Source: JAHEGP01 sp963792875
Lineage (GTDB): Bacteria > Pseudomonadota > Gammaproteobacteria > Pseudomonadales > JAHEGP01
Reading direction: 5' to 3'
Assembly: GCA_963792875.1 (NCBI GenBank)
Contig: CAWBXV010000003.1
Coordinates: 124,001 to 188,000, forward strand
Length of the DNA stretch: 64,000 bases
The position numbers and the translations under genes are program-made. Each line of letters opens with the position of its first letter. The first letter of the stretch is position 1. Under the pieces are notes generated by a model. The model was given only the letters and a program-made list of their open reading frames with translations. It did not search any database and was not told the origin of the DNA. Positions 61,120-64,000 of this stretch are shown here, in pieces.

Positions 61120-62349
61120 ATGCCGGAAGTAAAAAAGTATCTGCGACCCGTGACGACCGCCTGGTCGAATGTGTCGCAGGCGGTTTTCAATCCTCGGATC
61201 GATGAGCGCGAGTTGGAGGGCCTGTTGCGTAAGGCCAGGGCCAGGCAGCAGATACCGGTGCTGTGGCTGCTGGGACGGGCGCAGTCCGGCAAGAGCACGA
61301 TCGTGCGCGCGCTGACGGGCAGCCCGCGTGCCGATATCGGCAGCGGTTACCGGGCCTGCACGCGCACGGCGAGCCTCTACGATTATCCGGCCGCCATGCC
61401 GCTGGTGCGCTTCCTCGATACGCGCGGGCTCGGCGAGGTGGACTACGACCCGGCCGAGGATATCGCGTTCTGCGAGGGGCAGTCTCACCTGATCGTCGCG
61501 ACGGTGCGCGCCATGGAGCCCGCCGAGGGGCCGGTGCTCGATGTGCTGCGCGTCATCCGGGCCCGCCACCCCGATTGGGCGCTGGTCGTGGCCCAGACCT
61601 GCCTGCACGAAGGTTACCCGCCCGGCGTCGGCCACGTGCTGCCGTATCCGTTCGCCGCCGGGCGCTTGCCCGACGCGGTGCCTGCCGATCTGCGCCGCGC
61701 CCTGGCCGCCCAGCGACAGGCGTTCGAGGCGCTGCCCGGGAGACTGTCCGCGGTTTGCGTGCCGATCGATCTCACCCCGGTGGAGGAGGGCTTCGAGCCG
61801 GCGGACTATGGTCTGGAGGCGCTGTGGCAGGCCATCGAGCAGGTGCTGCCCTACAGCCTGCGCCCGCTGCTCACGGCGGACCCGGCCGTCAAGGATCTGG
61901 TGATGCGCAGGGCGGAGGTCCACATCCGCGGCTACGCGATCGCCGCGACCGCCCTGGGCGCAGTGCCGGCAGCGGGCGCGGTCGGCGTGCCGGCGCTGCA
62001 GGGCAAGCTGCTGCACAGCCTGGCCAGTCTGTACGGGCTGGATTTCGACCGCCGCCTGGGCGCTGAATTTCTGCTGGCGCTGGGGTTGGGGGTCGGCAGC
62101 GGCTTTCTCGCCCGCTACGCGGGGCGGGAGCTGTTCAAGCTGCTGCCCGGTTTCGGGCAGACCATCGGCGCCGCCTGGGGGGCGACGGCCAGCGGTGCCT
62201 GCACCTACGCGCTGGGCCGCTCGGCCTGCGTGTACTTCGATGAAGTGCGCGGGGGCGGCGGTGTCGATGTCGACGCAGTGCGGCGGGCCTACGCCGATGC
62301 CTTTGCCAGCGCGGGAGATTTTCTCAGCAGGCGTGAAGACCATGGCTAA
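61120..62349 (+). CDS. Membrane-associated GTPase with DUF697 domain
   Basis: This 409-residue protein has a P-loop G domain: G1 is GRAQSGKST (residues 52-60) and G3 is DTRG. The canonical NKxD is not evident; AQTCLHEGYPP stands near that place. The C-terminal third is glycine-rich hydrophobic (AIAATALGAVPAAGAVGVP and LLALGLGVGSGFLARYAG), as in DUF697 membrane proteins. ATG 61120 follows AGGGG. It overlaps the next GTPase by 8 bp, so the two are likely partners. Confidence 0.75.
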   Translation: MPEVKKYLRPVTTAWSNVSQAVFNPRIDERELEGLLRKARARQQIPVLWLLGRAQSGKSTIVRALTGSPRADIGSGYRACTRTASLYDYPAAMPLVRFLDTRGLGEVDYDPAEDIAFCEGQSHLIVATVRAMEPAEGPVLDVLRVIRARHPDWALVVAQTCLHEGYPPGVGHVLPYPFAAGRLPDAVPADLRRALAAQRQAFEALPGRLSAVCVPIDLTPVEEGFEPADYGLEALWQAIEQVLPYSLRPLLTADPAVKDLVMRRAEVHIRGYAIAATALGAVPAAGAVGVPALQGKLLHSLASLYGLDFDRRLGAEFLLALGLGVGSGFLARYAGRELFKLLPGFGQTIGAAWGATASGACTYALGRSACVYFDEVRGGGGVDVDAVRRAYADAFASAGDFLSRREDHG

Positions 62350-63880
62350 GGCGCTGCGGCTGCTCAGCAATCTGCGGGTGCTGGTGCTGCTGCTCGGGGC
62401 GCTGCCGCTGCTGGTGCTGCCCGCGCTCGGGGCGGTGTGGCTGTGGCAGCACGGCGCCGGCCTGCTGTGGGTGGTCGCACTGCTGACCTGCTCGCTGCTG
62501 GCGTTTGGCTGCAATCACTGGCTGGACCGCAGGGTGCGGGCGCGCTTGCAGCTGGAACCCAGCGGTCCCGCGCCACACTGGCCGCCCTCGGAGTCCGCCG
62601 CCTGGGCGCGGGTCGAGGCATTCGCCGACGCGCTCGATGTGCAGGCCTGGCCGCTCACCGATGGGGCCGGACTGTTGCGGCTGGGGCGCATGACCGTGGA
62701 GCAGGTTGCCAGGCAGTACCATCCGCAGACGCCATCGCCGCTGCTGGAGCTGAGCGTGCCGCACCTGCTGCGCATCATCGAGCTGGCTGCGCGCGACGTG
62801 GGGCGGGAGGTGCGCGAGCAGATCCCCTTCAGCGACCGCCTCACGATCGGGCGCTTTATCGAGATGAAGCAATGGCTGGAGCTGGCGCAGGATCTCAACG
62901 GCCTGTGGAGGACCGGGCGCCTGGTCATCAATCCTGCCAATGCCGTGCTGGCCGAACTCGCCGAGCAGCTGCGCAACCGTGCCTTCGGCGCCGTCAAGGG
63001 GGATGTCCAGCAGTGGCTGCTGCAGGAATACGTGCGCCGCACCGGGCGCTATGCCATCGAGGTCTACAGCGGCCGGCTGCTGTTTACCGACGGCGACCCG
63101 CGGCAGCAGATGACGACGACCAGTGTGGCCGATGTCGCAGCGGATGCGCCCGCCGAAGTCGAGCCCCTGCGCGTGCTGGTGCTGGGTCAGCGGCATGCGG
63201 GAAAGTCGAGCCTGGTCAATGCCCTGGTCGGCGCGCCCAGGGCCGCGGTCGACGCGGTGCAGGGCACGGCGGCGCCGCGCGCCTACCGCCTGGAGCGCGA
63301 GGGTATGACCCGGGCGCTGGTGATCGATACGCCCGGGCTCGACGAGTTTTCTCCAAAGGACAGGCTCCAGGCGGCGGCCGAAGCCGACCTGATACTGTGG
63401 GTGTGCCCCGCGCACCGCGCCGACCGGGCGTTGGACCGCGTGGGTCTGGACGACATCCGCGACTACTTTGCGGCCCGTCCGCGACTGCACCCGCCCCCGG
63501 TGCTGGTGGTGATGACGCAGATCGATCGGCTGCGTCCCGTGAACGAGTGGCAGCCACCTTACGACCTGGGCGATGAGCGCCGCCCGAAAGTGAGAAATAT
63601 CGTGGACGCCCTGGCCGCCATCGCCCAGGACCTGGCCGTTGCCACCCTGGACATCGTGCCCGTCTGCCTGGCGCCGGGCCGCAGTTACAACGTGGAAGAC
63701 GTGCTGTGGGCGGCCATCCTGGAGCGGCAGACGGTGGCCGATCGCGCGCGTACCCTGCGCTGTCTGGACAGCGCGCGCCGCGGTGAACAGGGCAGGCTGA
63801 TGTGGCAGCAGTTCCGCCATGCCGGCAGGGTGCTCTCGACGCTGCCGCAGCGGCTGCTGTCGTCCGGGTCGAAAAGCTGA
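62342..63880 (+). CDS. Membrane-anchored GTPase
   Basis: This 512-residue protein has two N-terminal membrane helices (LRVLVLLLGALPLLVLPALG and LLWVVALLTCSLLAFGC). A helical region of about 200 residues follows, then a G domain with G1 GQRHAGKSS (near 283), G3 DTPG and a G4-like MTQID, where the family consensus is NKxD. It resembles Era/EngA-type or YcjX-like GTPases in the core only. Translated from within the end of the preceding GTPase gene; they probably form a heteromeric membrane system of unknown role. Confidence 0.75.
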   Translation: MAKALRLLSNLRVLVLLLGALPLLVLPALGAVWLWQHGAGLLWVVALLTCSLLAFGCNHWLDRRVRARLQLEPSGPAPHWPPSESAAWARVEAFADALDVQAWPLTDGAGLLRLGRMTVEQVARQYHPQTPSPLLELSVPHLLRIIELAARDVGREVREQIPFSDRLTIGRFIEMKQWLELAQDLNGLWRTGRLVINPANAVLAELAEQLRNRAFGAVKGDVQQWLLQEYVRRTGRYAIEVYSGRLLFTDGDPRQQMTTTSVADVAADAPAEVEPLRVLVLGQRHAGKSSLVNALVGAPRAAVDAVQGTAAPRAYRLEREGMTRALVIDTPGLDEFSPKDRLQAAAEADLILWVCPAHRADRALDRVGLDDIRDYFAARPRLHPPPVLVVMTQIDRLRPVNEWQPPYDLGDERRPKVRNIVDALAAIAQDLAVATLDIVPVCLAPGRSYNVEDVLWAAILERQTVADRARTLRCLDSARRGEQGRLMWQQFRHAGRVLSTLPQRLLSSGSKS

Positions 63881-63946
63881 GCGGCCCCTGCGCGCTGGCC
63901 GGATGGTCCGCCGGGACCGGCGCGGGTGGGGGCTGAGCCGCGCGCC

Positions 63947-64000
63947 TCAGGCGTCATCCGCGTAGAACCGGGAAAACCACTTGCGGAACTGGGCGATGGG
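63947..64000 (-). CDS. 3' end of an unidentified gene (runs off the window)
   Basis: The minus strand reads PIAQFRKWFSRFYADDA followed by a stop. The aromatic-charged composition looks like a real protein end, and it converges on the GTPase operon, but 17 codons are too few to identify it. Confidence 0.35.
   Translation of the reverse strand, partial: PIAQFRKWFSRFYADDA

Overview
The window is high-GC bacterial chromosome that most resembles a gammaproteobacterium. The evidence is an OxyR with the E. coli-type cysteine pair, a BetT-type BCCT carrier, an FdsGBA-FdhD-FdsD formate dehydrogenase, an Slt70-type lytic transglycosylase, a decayed fatty acid cis/trans isomerase and a PspA homologue. 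Species-level placement is not possible; a marine or halotolerant heterotroph is a guess from the gene content.

Layout. At 0.06-0.9 kb lies a voltage-gated K+ channel with a zinc-ribbon tail. At 1.07-11.0 kb an almost gap-free operon encodes a cytoplasmic NAD(P)-linked group 3b-type [NiFe] hydrogenase: a 4Fe-4S subunit, a free-standing cyclic-nucleotide-binding protein, a FAD/NAD subunit, small and large subunits, an endopeptidase, and HypA, F, C, D and E. hypB is absent and HypA lacks its zinc domain. At 11.0-14.1 kb are a GST/glutaredoxin-like protein, a pirin and two small conserved proteins.

At 14.2-20.25 kb is a 6,047-bp foreign-looking segment. It is bounded by a 7-bp direct repeat that cuts a transposase gene into two halves lying in permuted order. 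Joining the segment's ends restores a 503-codon transposase in frame, flanked by 15-bp inverted repeats. The segment therefore looks like an integrated circle carrying one IS plus a cargo: an iron-dependent alcohol dehydrogenase and a long acyl-ACP-reductase-like protein, plausibly a fatty-alcohol module.

At 20.5-36 kb come a glycosyltransferase, a porin and betaine/choline carrier pair, a small membrane protein with a deazaflavin-type oxidoreductase, a decayed cti gene, an HlyD/DUF2955 export pair, a CoA-disulfide reductase-rhodanese fusion and a NarL-type two-component system. At 36-43.7 kb is a run of envelope and stress genes: HtrA-like protease, cytochrome c, Usp, XRE regulator, YiaAB-like protein, PspA, BON-LysM and a META lipoprotein. 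At 43.7-47.3 kb oxyR diverges from rubrerythrin, a GlpC-like Fe-S protein and DUF3501. At 47.5-55.7 kb are an alpha carbonic anhydrase, glutathione-dependent formaldehyde dehydrogenase and NAD-dependent formate dehydrogenase, together a formaldehyde-to-CO2/bicarbonate route. At 55.7-63.9 kb are a TauD/SyrP-like dioxygenase, an SDR, Slt70, DUF1145 and two overlapping membrane GTPases.

The strongest non-routine observation is the circularly permuted IS segment. Next are the zinc-domain-less HypA and the free cyclic-nucleotide sensor inside the hydrogenase operon.
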